Origin: an uncultured Bacteroidales bacterium
Lineage (GTDB): Bacteria; Bacteroidota; Bacteroidia; Bacteroidales; UBA932
DNA: 16,169 bases
Direction: 5' to 3'
Assembly (NCBI GenBank): GCA_937898205.1
Contig: CALEJC010000033.1
Span: 1-16,169, forward strand
The stretch's first letter is position 1. Every line of letters starts with the position of its first letter. A program made the translations under genes and the position numbers. Positions 1-8,000 of this stretch are shown here, in pieces. The notes under the pieces are model-generated. The model was not told where the DNA came from and made no database searches. It saw only the letters and a program-made list of their open reading frames with translations.

Positions 1-48
1 GAATCCGGAAATCAAATCCTTATAATGCTCCTTTAGATCAATTTTCAT
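1..48 (-). CDS. 5' end of an unidentified gene, cut by the window edge
   Basis: On the minus strand an ATG at 48-46 opens a reading frame that stays open to the window edge: 16 codons, reading MKIDLKEHYKDLISGF. Its start overlaps the rlmH stop codon in an ATGA arrangement (4 bp), the same coupling seen between mtnN and luxS upstream. It is therefore probably the fourth gene of this operon and translationally coupled to rlmH. Sixteen residues are too few to identify a family, so no function is assigned. Confidence 0.55.
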   Translation of the reverse strand, partial: MKIDLKEHYKDLISGF

Positions 49-518
49 TCGTGGTGATATGGTTCTCCTTTGAGGATAGTAAATGCTCTATATAACTGCT
101 CTGCAAAAATCGTTCTCACCATCTGATGAGAAAAGGTCATAGGTGAGAGTGAGATCTTTCCGTTGCTTCTTTGATATACTTCATCAGAGAAACCATAGGC
201 TCCTCCAATCACAAAAACTATATCTGAAGAGCTGTGACTTAGCTTTTCCTGAATATATTTTGCAAACTCTACCGAGCGGAACATTTTGCCTCTCTCGTCA
301 AGCAGGATCACCTGGTCGGAGTTTTTGATGCTTTTGAGCAACATGGCTCCTTCTTTTTCCTTTATCTGGTCTTTGCTGAGAGCAGAGACATTTTTGAGCT
401 CCGGCAGGCACACGACATCAAAAGGGATGTAGTGCTTGAGCCTGGAGCTATATAAGTCCAGACCGCTTTTTACCCAATCAACGTCGGTCTTGCCTACTGT
501 CAGAAGAGTTATGCGCAT
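45..518 (-). CDS. rlmH: 23S rRNA pseudouridine-1915 N3-methyltransferase RlmH
   Basis: A 157-residue SPOUT-class methyltransferase of the usual RlmH length. Known family role: it uses SAM to methylate pseudouridine 1915 in helix 69 of 23S rRNA on the assembled 70S ribosome in the cytoplasm. Visible signatures are LLDERG (residues 72-77), the glycine-rich SAM-binding knot segment VIGGAYGF (103-110), and the diagnostic C-terminal block from SPMTFSHQMVR (125-135) through EQLYRAFTILKGEPYHHE to the end. The start is fixed by the near-universal MRITLL-type N-terminus and by lying one base after the luxS stop. It is the third gene of the mtnN-luxS-rlmH operon, and its stop overlaps the ATG of the next gene. 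Nothing appears broken. Confidence 0.97.
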   Translation of the reverse strand: MRITLLTVGKTDVDWVKSGLDLYSSRLKHYIPFDVVCLPELKNVSALSKDQIKEKEGAMLLKSIKNSDQVILLDERGKMFRSVEFAKYIQEKLSHSSSDIVFVIGGAYGFSDEVYQRSNGKISLSPMTFSHQMVRTIFAEQLYRAFTILKGEPYHHE

Positions 519-519
519 C

Positions 520-975
520 CTATTGAGCTTTGTTTAACACCTCTTCAAGGTAGATGTGGGCATCCTTGCGAGCCTCTTCGAGGTTGTGGAGTGACCAGTT
601 GCCGCAATCCTTCGGCTTAGCTCCCGGGATCTCTCCCTCAAATTCTGCAATAAAGCGGAAGGTGTCTCTCATCAGATCCCAGATGTCAGCAGGCTGGAGT
701 GCGCCTTTCATGATGAGGTAGTTGCCTGTGAGGCAGCCCATCGGACCCCAGTAGATGATCTTGTCCTGCCACTGAGGCTCGTTGCGAAGATATGTCGCAG
801 CAAGGTGCTCAATGGTGTGTATGGACTCCTGTGAGAGGGCCGCTTGCCTGTTGGGCTCCACCATCCTGATGTCAAATGTCGTAACTGTCTCACCACCCAC
901 CTGGTCTGTGCGTGAGACGTAGATTCCACGCAGAAGAGTGAGGTGATCTATTGTAAAACTTGGTATTGCTTTCAT
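520..975 (-). CDS. luxS: S-ribosylhomocysteine lyase LuxS (AI-2 synthase)
   Basis: A 151-residue LuxS. The family is a cytoplasmic metalloenzyme that cleaves S-ribosylhomocysteine to homocysteine and DPD, the precursor of autoinducer-2. All key residues are present: the metal-binding HTIEH motif (His53, Glu56, His57), the third ligand Cys124 in KDCGN, and the catalytic Cys81 in GPMGC. The N-terminal FTIDH...LRGIYVSR and TTFDIRM...EPNR segments are also typical. The ATG at 975-973 overlaps the mtnN stop by 4 bp (ATGA), so translation is probably coupled. The upstream gene makes its substrate, which makes this a two-step SAH-recycling module. The length is close to that of other LuxS proteins and the gene looks intact. 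Confidence 0.98.
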   Translation of the reverse strand: MKAIPSFTIDHLTLLRGIYVSRTDQVGGETVTTFDIRMVEPNRQAALSQESIHTIEHLAATYLRNEPQWQDKIIYWGPMGCLTGNYLIMKGALQPADIWDLMRDTFRFIAEFEGEIPGAKPKDCGNWSLHNLEEARKDAHIYLEEVLNKAQ

Positions 976-1610
976 CGTTGTAAAGAGTTGATTATCTTTT
1001 TAATGACTGTAAATGACTTTTCCGCCATATTGTCCCAGAAATCAGCATATCTCTCTGCCTGACGGTCGTCATTGTGCTGGTCGCTGATGATCTTGACCGC
1101 AAGGAAAGGAACTCCCTTGGCGCGGCACACCTGTGCCACGGCAGTCGCCTCCATGTCAATGGAGAGAGCGTCGGGGTAGAGAGCTTTCTGACGCGCGTCT
1201 TCCTCCATGCTGATATAAAACTGGTCGCCGGTAATATTCAGGCCCACACGAGCCTGAGGCAGTGCCGCTGTAGCTTTGCTGAGCAGGATGCTGTCGCAGG
1301 CAAATCTCTGCGGCTGCCCTTCGACTTGTCCGAAGCTGCATTGCTCTCCGCACCACACATCGTGGTAGGCTGTCTCTGAGGCAATTATAACATCCCCTTC
1401 GCTCACGCCTTCGGCAAACGATCCGGCCACGCCGATCGAGAGCATGCAATCCGGATGGAAGCTGTCGATGAGTGTGCTGGCGGCCATCGCTGCATTGACC
1501 TTGCCGATGCCCGAAAGCACACTGCGGATGTGCCCGGTGGTGCTGTCATATTCGCGAGAGAGAAGCTCGAGCTCACACTGCATTGCGCAGATTATACCGA
1601 TTTTATACAT
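972..1610 (-). CDS. mtnN: 5'-methylthioadenosine/S-adenosylhomocysteine nucleosidase
   Basis: A 212-residue nucleosidase (Pfs/MTAN) of the PNP/UDP phosphorylase family. It hydrolyses SAH to adenine and S-ribosylhomocysteine, and MTA to adenine and methylthioribose. Visible motifs: GIICAMQCE with the conserved Glu13, SGIGKVNAA (33-41), SIGVAGS (58-64), ITGDQFY (126-132), SIDMEATA with Glu154 binding ribose, and IISDQ with the catalytic Asp177. I chose the ATG at 1610-1608 (MYKIGIICAM) rather than an in-frame ATG at 1643, because the family begins just before the GII-AM motif and the extra 11 codons would lie in the terminator and promoter. It overlaps luxS by 4 bp and supplies the LuxS substrate. 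Confidence 0.96.
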   Translation of the reverse strand: MYKIGIICAMQCELELLSREYDSTTGHIRSVLSGIGKVNAAMAASTLIDSFHPDCMLSIGVAGSFAEGVSEGDVIIASETAYHDVWCGEQCSFGQVEGQPQRFACDSILLSKATAALPQARVGLNITGDQFYISMEEDARQKALYPDALSIDMEATAVAQVCRAKGVPFLAVKIISDQHNDDRQAERYADFWDNMAEKSFTVIKKIINSLQR

Positions 1611-1630
1611 ATTATATTTATATTCAGTCA

Positions 1631-1638
1631 CAAATATA
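1631..1638 (-). promoter_or_regulatory. -7 promoter element for the mtnN-luxS-rlmH operon
   Basis: Read on the minus strand this is TATATTTG, an exact match to the Bacteroidota -7 consensus TAnnTTTG, ending 20 nt before the mtnN ATG. No TTTG is present at the expected -33 position, which falls inside the terminator hairpin (1658-1661 reads GTTT on the minus strand). Transcription would start near 1624. The -7 match is clear. The whole promoter is an inference. Confidence 0.55.
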
Positions 1639-1641
1639 ACC

Positions 1642-1680
1642 AAAAAAGACTCTGACTAAACTTAGCCAGAGTCTTTTTTA
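1642..1680 (-). terminator. Intrinsic terminator of the kdgK-kdgA-exuT operon
   Basis: A 13-bp perfect inverted repeat (AAAAAAGACTCTG at 1642-1654 with CAGAGTCTTTTTT at 1667-1679) encloses a further CTAA/TTAG inner stem. On the minus strand it lies 24 bp beyond the exuT stop codon and ends in six T residues, a classical rho-independent terminator. The A-run/T-run symmetry means it could also stop plus-strand transcripts. The -7 element of mtnN begins three bases after the T-run. Confidence 0.93.
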
Positions 1681-1703
1681 TATTAAAGAGGTATCTATTC
1701 CTA

Positions 1704-3179
1704 TTAGAGGACGATCTTCTTGTACTTAGGCACGAGAACCTTCATGATGCTCCAAGCGATGAGGTATGCAACACCGCAGAAGCAGAACATGATGAAGTAG
1801 CCGGCTGGCTTGCCCTCAAATCCGAAGAATGTAAATGCAGCGCCCATCTCCTCAGCGTGAACGAAGAGGTTACCTGCTACCTTCTGGATGATCATTGAAC
1901 CTACACCACCTGCCATCGCACCGATACCGGTGATAGTTGCAACTGTGCTCTTAGGGAACATGTCGCCGATAGTAGAGAAGAGGTTGGCTGACCATGCCTG
2001 GTGTCCTGCACCTGCAAGACCGATGAGGATAGCTGGCCACCATGGGCTGTTGAAATGCATTCCGAGTGGCTGTGCAAAGAGAGCGGCGATTGGGAAGAAT
2101 GCAAAGATGAGCATAGCAAGCATACGACCTGCATAAGGGTTCATGCCCTTCTTCTCAACAAATACCTTTGGAAGGTAGCCGCCGAAGATAGAAACAACAG
2201 TCACGATTGCATAGAGAGTGAAGATAAGAGCCTGTCCGAGTGGGTCAGAAGCCTTTGCACCAAACTGATTCTGGAAGTAAGATGGAGCCCAGAAGAGGAA
2301 GAACCACCACACACCGTCTGTGAAGAACTTACCAGTGATGAAAGCCCAGGTCTGCTTGAACTTAAATGCAGCCCAGAGAGAGACAGACTTCTCTTCAGTA
2401 GCATCAGCAGCATTCTTCTGTGCCTCAGCAGCCTCAGCCTCGTCATCCTGGTGGATGTACTCAAGCTCAGCAGCATTGACATGCTTTGACTTCTCAGGCT
2501 TCTCATACATGAAGTGCCAGAAGAAGATCCAGAGGAATCCGAGACCACCGATGATGATAAATGCCCACTCCCAACCAAGAGCCTTGGCGATAGGTGGGAT
2601 GCAAAGAGGAGCTGCAAGAGCACCTACAGATGCACCGGCATTGAAGATAGATGTTGCAAAAGCACGGTCTTTCTTAGGGAAGTACTCAGCTGTAACCTTG
2701 ATGGCTGCAGGGAAGTTTCCGGCCTCACCGAGAGCAAGGATACCACGGCAGAGGAGGAAGAGATATACAGAAGTAGTTGAGATGGCAAGAAGCACGTTGC
2801 TTGAAGTGTTTGCCACGTCAAGAGCCTTGAGAGCTGCTACACTGTCAACACCATCAACAAAGAGAGTTGTACCCCAGCCGCAAGCAGCGTGGAGGACAGC
2901 ACCAAACGACCATACTGCGATGGCGATGATGTAACCCTTCTTTGTACCCATCCAGTCGATGAACTTACCTGCAAAAAGACAGCAGATAGCATAGAAGATG
3001 GAGAAGAATGATGTGATAGTTCCGTAGTGTGCATCAGTCCAATGGAACTCCGGCTTAATGAACTCCTCATAGGTGAGAGAGAGTACCTGACGGTCAAGGT
3101 AGTTTACTGTAGTCGCAACAAAAAGAAGCGAGCAGAGCCACCAACGCCAGTTGGTCATTAGTTTTTTCTGAGTAGACAT
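1704..3179 (-). CDS. exuT: MFS hexuronate-type transporter (ExuT/anion:cation symporter family)
   Basis: A 491-residue inner-membrane carrier with about 12 hydrophobic segments. Signatures of the anion:cation symporter branch (ExuT, GudP) are NYLDRQVLS (26-34, the conserved Arg30 after TM1) and GEAGNFPAAIK (151-161), near-identical to the ExuT motif. Family members import galacturonate or glucuronate with protons. A charged central loop (about 226-268, rich in Glu, Asp, Ala and Lys) separates the two six-helix halves, and residues about 104-128 form an extra soluble insert between helices. I chose MSTQKK at 3179 because it lies 2 bp after the kdgA stop; an upstream in-frame ATG at 3242 would overlap kdgA. 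The substrate is inferred from motif and neighbours; another sugar acid is possible. Confidence 0.85.
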   Translation of the reverse strand: MSTQKKLMTNWRWWLCSLLFVATTVNYLDRQVLSLTYEEFIKPEFHWTDAHYGTITSFFSIFYAICCLFAGKFIDWMGTKKGYIIAIAVWSFGAVLHAACGWGTTLFVDGVDSVAALKALDVANTSSNVLLAISTTSVYLFLLCRGILALGEAGNFPAAIKVTAEYFPKKDRAFATSIFNAGASVGALAAPLCIPPIAKALGWEWAFIIIGGLGFLWIFFWHFMYEKPEKSKHVNAAELEYIHQDDEAEAAEAQKNAADATEEKSVSLWAAFKFKQTWAFITGKFFTDGVWWFFLFWAPSYFQNQFGAKASDPLGQALIFTLYAIVTVVSIFGGYLPKVFVEKKGMNPYAGRMLAMLIFAFFPIAALFAQPLGMHFNSPWWPAILIGLAGAGHQAWSANLFSTIGDMFPKSTVATITGIGAMAGGVGSMIIQKVAGNLFVHAEEMGAAFTFFGFEGKPAGYFIMFCFCGVAYLIAWSIMKVLVPKYKKIVL

Positions 3180-3181
3180 AA

Positions 3182-3847
3182 TTATTTGATTTGTTTGATG
3201 ATATCTAATGCATCGCTGCAGATCTGAGAGATCTTCTCCCATTCGCCTGCTGCCATAACGTCTTTAGGGAAGAGGTTTGAACCCATGCCCACGCAAGTAA
3301 CGCCAGCCTTGAACCAAGCCTCGAGGTTGGCCTTCTCAGGCTTCACGCCACCTGTTACCATCACCTGGCTCCATGGCATAGGTCCGCGGAGATCCTTGAC
3401 AAATGCAGGTCCGAGGACGTCACCAGGGAAGATCTTGCACACATCGCAACCTGCTTCCTGAGCAGCGCTGACCTCACTCATGGTACCGCAACCTGGGCAA
3501 TAAGGGATGAGGCGGCGGTTGCAGATCGGAGCAACTGCCGGATTGAATACAGGACCCACTACGAAGTTGGCGCCAAGCTGGATGTACATTGCAGCTGTGC
3601 CCGGATCTACGATAGAGCCGATACCCATGATCATGCCTGGGAGCTCTTTGTTGGCATACTTGACAAGCTCAGCAAATACTTCCTGAGCAAAGTCGCCGCG
3701 GTTTGTAAACTCAAAAGCTCTGATGCCACCATCGTAGCAAGCCTTGAGCACTTTCTTACTGACCTCAACGTCAGCATTGTAGAATACAGGAACTATTCCT
3801 GTCTCCTTCATGGTCTGGAGGACCTGTAGCTTTGAATATTTTGCCAT
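3182..3847 (-). CDS. kdgA: 2-keto-3-deoxy-6-phosphogluconate (KDPG) aldolase
   Basis: A 221-residue class I aldolase of the KDPG/KHG family. It splits KDPG into pyruvate and glyceraldehyde-3-phosphate in the cytoplasm. Seen in sequence: GIVPVFYN (17-24) at the first strand, EFTNRG (46-51, with the usual Glu46), PYCPGCGT (115-122) in place of the proteobacterial PG-ST segment, KIFPGD (138-143) with Lys138 as the Schiff-base lysine, and the phosphate-binding VTGGV (164-168) and GMGSNLF near the C-terminus. The start is MAKYSK at 3847, 10 bp after the kdgK stop; an in-frame ATG at 3886 would overlap kdgK. It performs the step after KdgK and sits between that kinase and the transporter. It may also act on 4-hydroxy-2-oxoglutarate. 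Confidence 0.93.
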   Translation of the reverse strand: MAKYSKLQVLQTMKETGIVPVFYNADVEVSKKVLKACYDGGIRAFEFTNRGDFAQEVFAELVKYANKELPGMIMGIGSIVDPGTAAMYIQLGANFVVGPVFNPAVAPICNRRLIPYCPGCGTMSEVSAAQEAGCDVCKIFPGDVLGPAFVKDLRGPMPWSQVMVTGGVKPEKANLEAWFKAGVTCVGMGSNLFPKDVMAAGEWEKISQICSDALDIIKQIK

Positions 3848-3857
3848 AGCTGATGTA

Positions 3858-4898
3858 TTATCTAGAAACGCGGCCGGAACCGTCACCCTTCATGAGGTTT
3901 TCTACCTCTGCCACAGTCACCTGGTTGAAGTCACCGAAGATTGTGTGCTTGAGGCAAGAAGCTGCAACTGCAAAGTTGAGAGCTCTCTGATCATCCTCAG
4001 GATAAGAGATGAGACCATAGATGAGACCACCCATGAATGAGTCGCCACCGCCTACACGGTCCACGATGTGAGTGATGTCGTAGCGTGGAGACTGGTAGAG
4101 AGTCTTGCCATCCCAAAGCACGCCACCCCAAGTGTTGTGGTTGGCGTTGATTGAACCACGGAGAGTGATGATGACCTTCTTTGCGCGAGGGAACTTAGCC
4201 ATGAGCTGCTCGCCCACGCTCTGGAATCTCTGCTGGTCGATCTGGCCGCCGGTAGAAGTCACATCAAAGCCCTCAGGCTTGATGCCAAATACCTTCTCGG
4301 CATCTTCCTCGTTGCCAAGGATCACGTCGCAACCCTCAACGAGAGCAGGCATGATCTCGCTGGCCTGCTTGCCATATTTCCAAAGGTTCTTTCTATAATT
4401 AAGGTCACAAGAAACTGTGATGCCCATCTCATTGGCTGCTTTGATTGCTTCAAGGCAAGCGTCTGCTGCACCCTGGCTGAGGGCAGGAGTGATACCTGTC
4501 CAGTGGAACCAATCTGCTCCCTGAAGCACTGTCTTCCAATCGATCTCACCCGGCTGGATGGTAGCGATAGAAGAGTTGGCTCTATCATAAACCACTTTGC
4601 TAGGACGTGCCACGGCACCTGTCTCAAGGAAATAAATACCTACACGGTCACCGCCATAAACGATATCAGAAGTGTCAACGCCGTATGAGCGGAGATCGTT
4701 GACGCAAGCCTTTGCGATGTCGTTTTTAGGAAGTCTGGTGACAAACTTTGCGTCAAGACCGTAGTTTGCGAGTGAAACTGCAACATTGGCTTCGCCACCA
4801 CCAAAAGTGGCATCATATTGCTTTGCTTGACCGAATCTTAAGTACCCTGGTGTAGAGAGACGGAGCATGATTTCTCCGAAGGTTATTACTTTTGGCAT
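3858..4898 (-). CDS. kdgK: 2-keto-3-deoxygluconate kinase, PfkB family
   Basis: A 346-residue sugar kinase of the PfkB/ribokinase fold, expected to phosphorylate 2-keto-3-deoxygluconate with ATP to give KDPG. The first PfkB signature is seen as FGGGEANVAVSLANYG (32-47). The second is DRVGGGDSFMGG (280-291), with Asp286 as the catalytic base; the usual DxxGAGD is here GGGD. The substrate assignment rests on the N-terminus (VITFGEIMLRLSTPG) and on kdgA directly downstream; sequence alone would also allow another ketose or deoxy-sugar kinase. The start is MPKVITFGE at 4898, just 27 nt after a good -7 element; the upstream in-frame ATG at 4955 lies inside the promoter. First gene of the kdgK-kdgA-exuT operon. 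Confidence 0.91.
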   Translation of the reverse strand: MPKVITFGEIMLRLSTPGYLRFGQAKQYDATFGGGEANVAVSLANYGLDAKFVTRLPKNDIAKACVNDLRSYGVDTSDIVYGGDRVGIYFLETGAVARPSKVVYDRANSSIATIQPGEIDWKTVLQGADWFHWTGITPALSQGAADACLEAIKAANEMGITVSCDLNYRKNLWKYGKQASEIMPALVEGCDVILGNEEDAEKVFGIKPEGFDVTSTGGQIDQQRFQSVGEQLMAKFPRAKKVIITLRGSINANHNTWGGVLWDGKTLYQSPRYDITHIVDRVGGGDSFMGGLIYGLISYPEDDQRALNFAVAASCLKHTIFGDFNQVTVAEVENLMKGDGSGRVSR

Positions 4899-4925
4899 AG
4901 GATTTAAATTAGTTATTACAACTTG

Positions 4926-4956
4926 CAAATTTAACAAAAACGATGGAAATATCAAT
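4926..4956 (-). promoter_or_regulatory. Promoter of the kdgK-kdgA-exuT operon
   Basis: On the minus strand the -33 element is ATTG (4956-4953) and the -7 element is TAAATTTG (4933-4926), separated by exactly 19 bp. This matches Bacteroidota TTTG-N19-TAnnTTTG except for one base in the -33 box. Transcription would start near 4919, leaving a leader of about 20 nt before the ATG at 4898. The -33 element overlaps one copy of a 9-bp direct repeat. Confidence 0.75.
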
Positions 4957-4972
4957 AAATTATAAATATCAA
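4947..4972. repeat. 9-bp direct repeat AAATATCAA x2, candidate regulator site
   Basis: AAATATCAA occurs exactly at 4947-4955 and again at 4964-4972, 17 bp start to start. It lies between the divergent kdgK and susC promoters, with the first copy covering the -33 box of kdgK. A related inverted copy with one mismatch (TTGAGATTT) lies at 5044-5052 in the susC leader. The position fits an operator for the PUL regulator, but the sequence is AT-rich and the match could be chance. Confidence 0.35.
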
Positions 4973-4991
4973 AGGCTGCTTTCTTTTAAAG

Positions 4992-5022
4992 TTTGTTAAA
5001 TCATGAAGAATTTCTATATTTG
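4992..5022 (+). promoter_or_regulatory. Promoter of the susC-susD operon
   Basis: TTTG (4992-4995) and TATATTTG (5015-5022) are separated by exactly 19 bp, a perfect match to the Bacteroidota housekeeping consensus TTTG-N19-TAnnTTTG. Transcription would start near 5029, giving an AT-rich leader of about 70 nt before the susC ATG. That is clearly longer than the leaders inferred for the other promoters in the window (about 10-20 nt). No Shine-Dalgarno sequence precedes the ATG. Confidence 0.85.
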
Positions 5023-5097
5023 CAGATTGTTTTACCCATTACTTTGAGATTTATATCTAATCAATAACCTATAAGTTTAATTAAATCAGTTCAAATT

Positions 5098-8000
5098 ATG
5101 ATGAATTCTCATCTTAAGGCTGCATTTGCTGCGGTTCTCCTTCTTATTGGTGGCGTGGCATTTGCTCAGCAGAAAGTTTCCGGAACTGTAAAAGACATCA
5201 ATGGCGAGCCAATCGTAGGTGCTTCCGTATTAGTAGAAGGCACTATGAATGGTACTATCACCGCACTTGATGGTGAGTGGACACTCACAGTTCCAACTGG
5301 TTCTACAATCGTAGCATCTCTCATCGGTTATGCTGATGAAAAGATGAACGTGGCTCAGAATCAGAATGTCTACAACTTCGTTCTCAAGGAGGATGCTCTT
5401 TTCCTCGATGAGACAGTCGTTATCGGTTACCAGACAGTCAAGAGACGTGACCTCACAGGCTCTGTGGCTTCTGTAAACGCGAAGCAGCTTGCGTCTGCGC
5501 CTGTATCAAACATCGCTCAGGCACTCCAGGGTAAGCTTGCCGGTGTTAATATCGTTTCACAGGACGGTCGTCCTGATGCTACTATCAATATCCGCGTCCG
5601 TGGTGGTGGTTCTATCTCTCAGAGCAATGACCCACTCATCCTCATCGACGGTGTTGCAGGTACACTCAGCGACATCCCATCAGATCAGGTAGAGTCTATC
5701 GATATCCTTAAGGATGCATCTTCAACCGCTATCTATGGTGCCCGTGGTGCCAACGGTGTAGTACTCATCACTACAAAGGGTGCTAAGGAAGGCAAGGTGA
5801 AGGTTAGCTATAGCGGCTACGCTAAGCTGAACACTCCTACCGCTTACATCGAGGCTATGAACCCATATGACTATGTATCTTATGTATGGGCCAATGCAGA
5901 TGCCAACGGATCTCAGTTTGTTGAGCCATTTGAGAAGCTCTTCGGTATCGGTCAGTATGGTGATATCAACCGTTACAAGAACGTAAAGGCTTATGATATC
6001 CAGAAGAAGGTTTACAACAACTCTTTCTCTCACAGCCACGACCTCTCTGTTTCAGGTGGTAACGAGAACACCAAGGTTCTCTTCTCAGTCAACTACAATG
6101 ACGAGCAGGGTATGAAGGTCAACTCATACAACCAGAGAGCCAATGTATCCCTCAAGGTTAACCAGAAGATCTCTAACAACCTCAATGTAGGTCTTGATCT
6201 CCGTTATACAGACGTGTCAATCGTTTCTGACGAGTCTGCAGGTAACAACAACGGTTCACTCCTTTCTTTTGCATACCGTTTCCGTCCGATCGCAACTGAG
6301 GACCTTCTTGGTGATACAGCTGCTTTCAGAGAGGGCGCAATCGAGCAGTATGGTAAGTACCCTCTTTGGGACCGCTACGATCCATATAACCGTATCATGG
6401 ACTATGAGCCACTCCGTCAGCGTCAGACCCTCACAGGTACTGTATCTCTCGACTGGAACATCATCAAGGGCTTGAGATATCACACAGATCTCACTCTCCG
6501 TCGTAGCTACAACCAGAACAAGATCTGGGGTGGTGCTATCCACAACAACTATATCGACGACGCAACAGGTGAGAAGCAGTTTGCCGGTGCAGCTACCCTT
6601 TCTATGGGTAACTCATGGAGAATGCGTTGGACCAACACTCTCGGTTACGAGTTCAACTTCGGTGAGAACCACAGATTCAATGTACTCGTGGGTCAGGAGA
6701 TGTCCAACACAGGTGGTGACAGCATGACTATCAAGGCTGACCACTTCCCTTCAAACTTCACAAAGGACAATGCCTTTGCTATGATCAACCAGTATGACAA
6801 GGAGCACAGCACAGAGACTAACCCATTCTATACAGGTTACAACACTCCTGAGCGCATCCTCTCATACTTCGGTCGTGTAAACTACACATTGATGGACCGT
6901 TACCTCTTCACTGCTACATTCCGTGCCGATGGTTCTTCTAAGTTTGCTCCTAATCATCGTTGGGGTTACTTCCCAGCAGGTGCATTTGCTTGGAAGGTAT
7001 TGGAGGAAGACTTCATGCAGGACGTAGATATGGATGAGCTCAAGCTCCGTGTATCTTATGGTACAGTAGGTAACGATGGTATCAGCTCTGACCTCTGGTC
7101 ACAGACTTGGTCTGCAAGCTCAACCAACTATACTTACAATGGTACAAACTACGTATCATATACTCTTGCTTCTTCAATGGCCAACCCTGACCTCAAGTGG
7201 GAGACTACAATCACTCGTAACGTGGGTGTAGACTTCGGTCTCTTTGATGGTAAGCTTTCAGGTACAATCGACGCATACTGGAATACTACCAAGGACCTCC
7301 TTATGCGCACAACTATCCCTGGTATCACAGGTTTCACATCAACTTATGCCAACGTAGGTCAGACAAGCAACAAGGGTCTTGAGATCTCTCTCAATGCTAC
7401 TCTCGTTGAGACTAAGGACTGGGGTCTCCAGGTTGGTGGCAACATCAACTTCAACCGCAACAATGTTGACGCTCTCGCAGAGGGTGTAACCGGTATCTAT
7501 GGTTCAGGTTGGTTCTCAGCAGGTAACCCTGGTAACGACTATGGTCTTTATGTAGACAAGCCGGTAGGTCTTGTTAGAGGTCTCAAGTATATCGGTATGT
7601 ATACAACTGATGACTTTACTTATGATCCTACAACTCAGGTCTACACTCTTAAGCCTGGTATTCCTGACGTGAGCCCTGCAGTAACAGGTGTTGTACACGG
7701 TATCTCTACCAACGTGCCTTCAGGACAGAATGCTCACCCAGGTATGGCTAAGTTTGAGGACGTTGACGGCAACATGATGGTTGATGACGCTGACTACAGA
7801 ATCATTGGTGACATGAACGCCAAGTTTACCGGTGGTTTCAACATCAACGCCAACTACAAGAACTGGGATCTCGGTATGTATTTCAACTACAGCGTGGGCA
7901 ACCAGATCTACAACGTAAACCGTCAGGCTTCTTTGATGGGTTACAAGGAGACTGCTGTATATCAGAACCACATGGCATTCCTTGCTGACGCATACAAGAT

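Noticed and set aside
1611..1643. Longer start for mtnN at 1643
   Set aside because: The extra 11 codons would be encoded by the terminator flank and the -7 promoter element, and the family begins at the GII-AM motif.
2001..2489. 162-codon plus-strand ORF opposite exuT
   Set aside because: It lies wholly antisense to a well-supported transporter gene, has a composition skewed to Ser, Glu, Cys and Leu as expected from mirrored codons, and has no recognisable motif or promoter.
4899..4955. Longer start for kdgK at 4955
   Set aside because: It would place coding sequence over both promoter elements; the PfkB fold begins at MPKVITFGE.
4899..5097. Riboswitch or structured RNA in the divergent intergenic region
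   Set aside because: The sequence is AT-rich with no convincing long stems or conserved riboswitch core; only promoters and the short repeat are supported.
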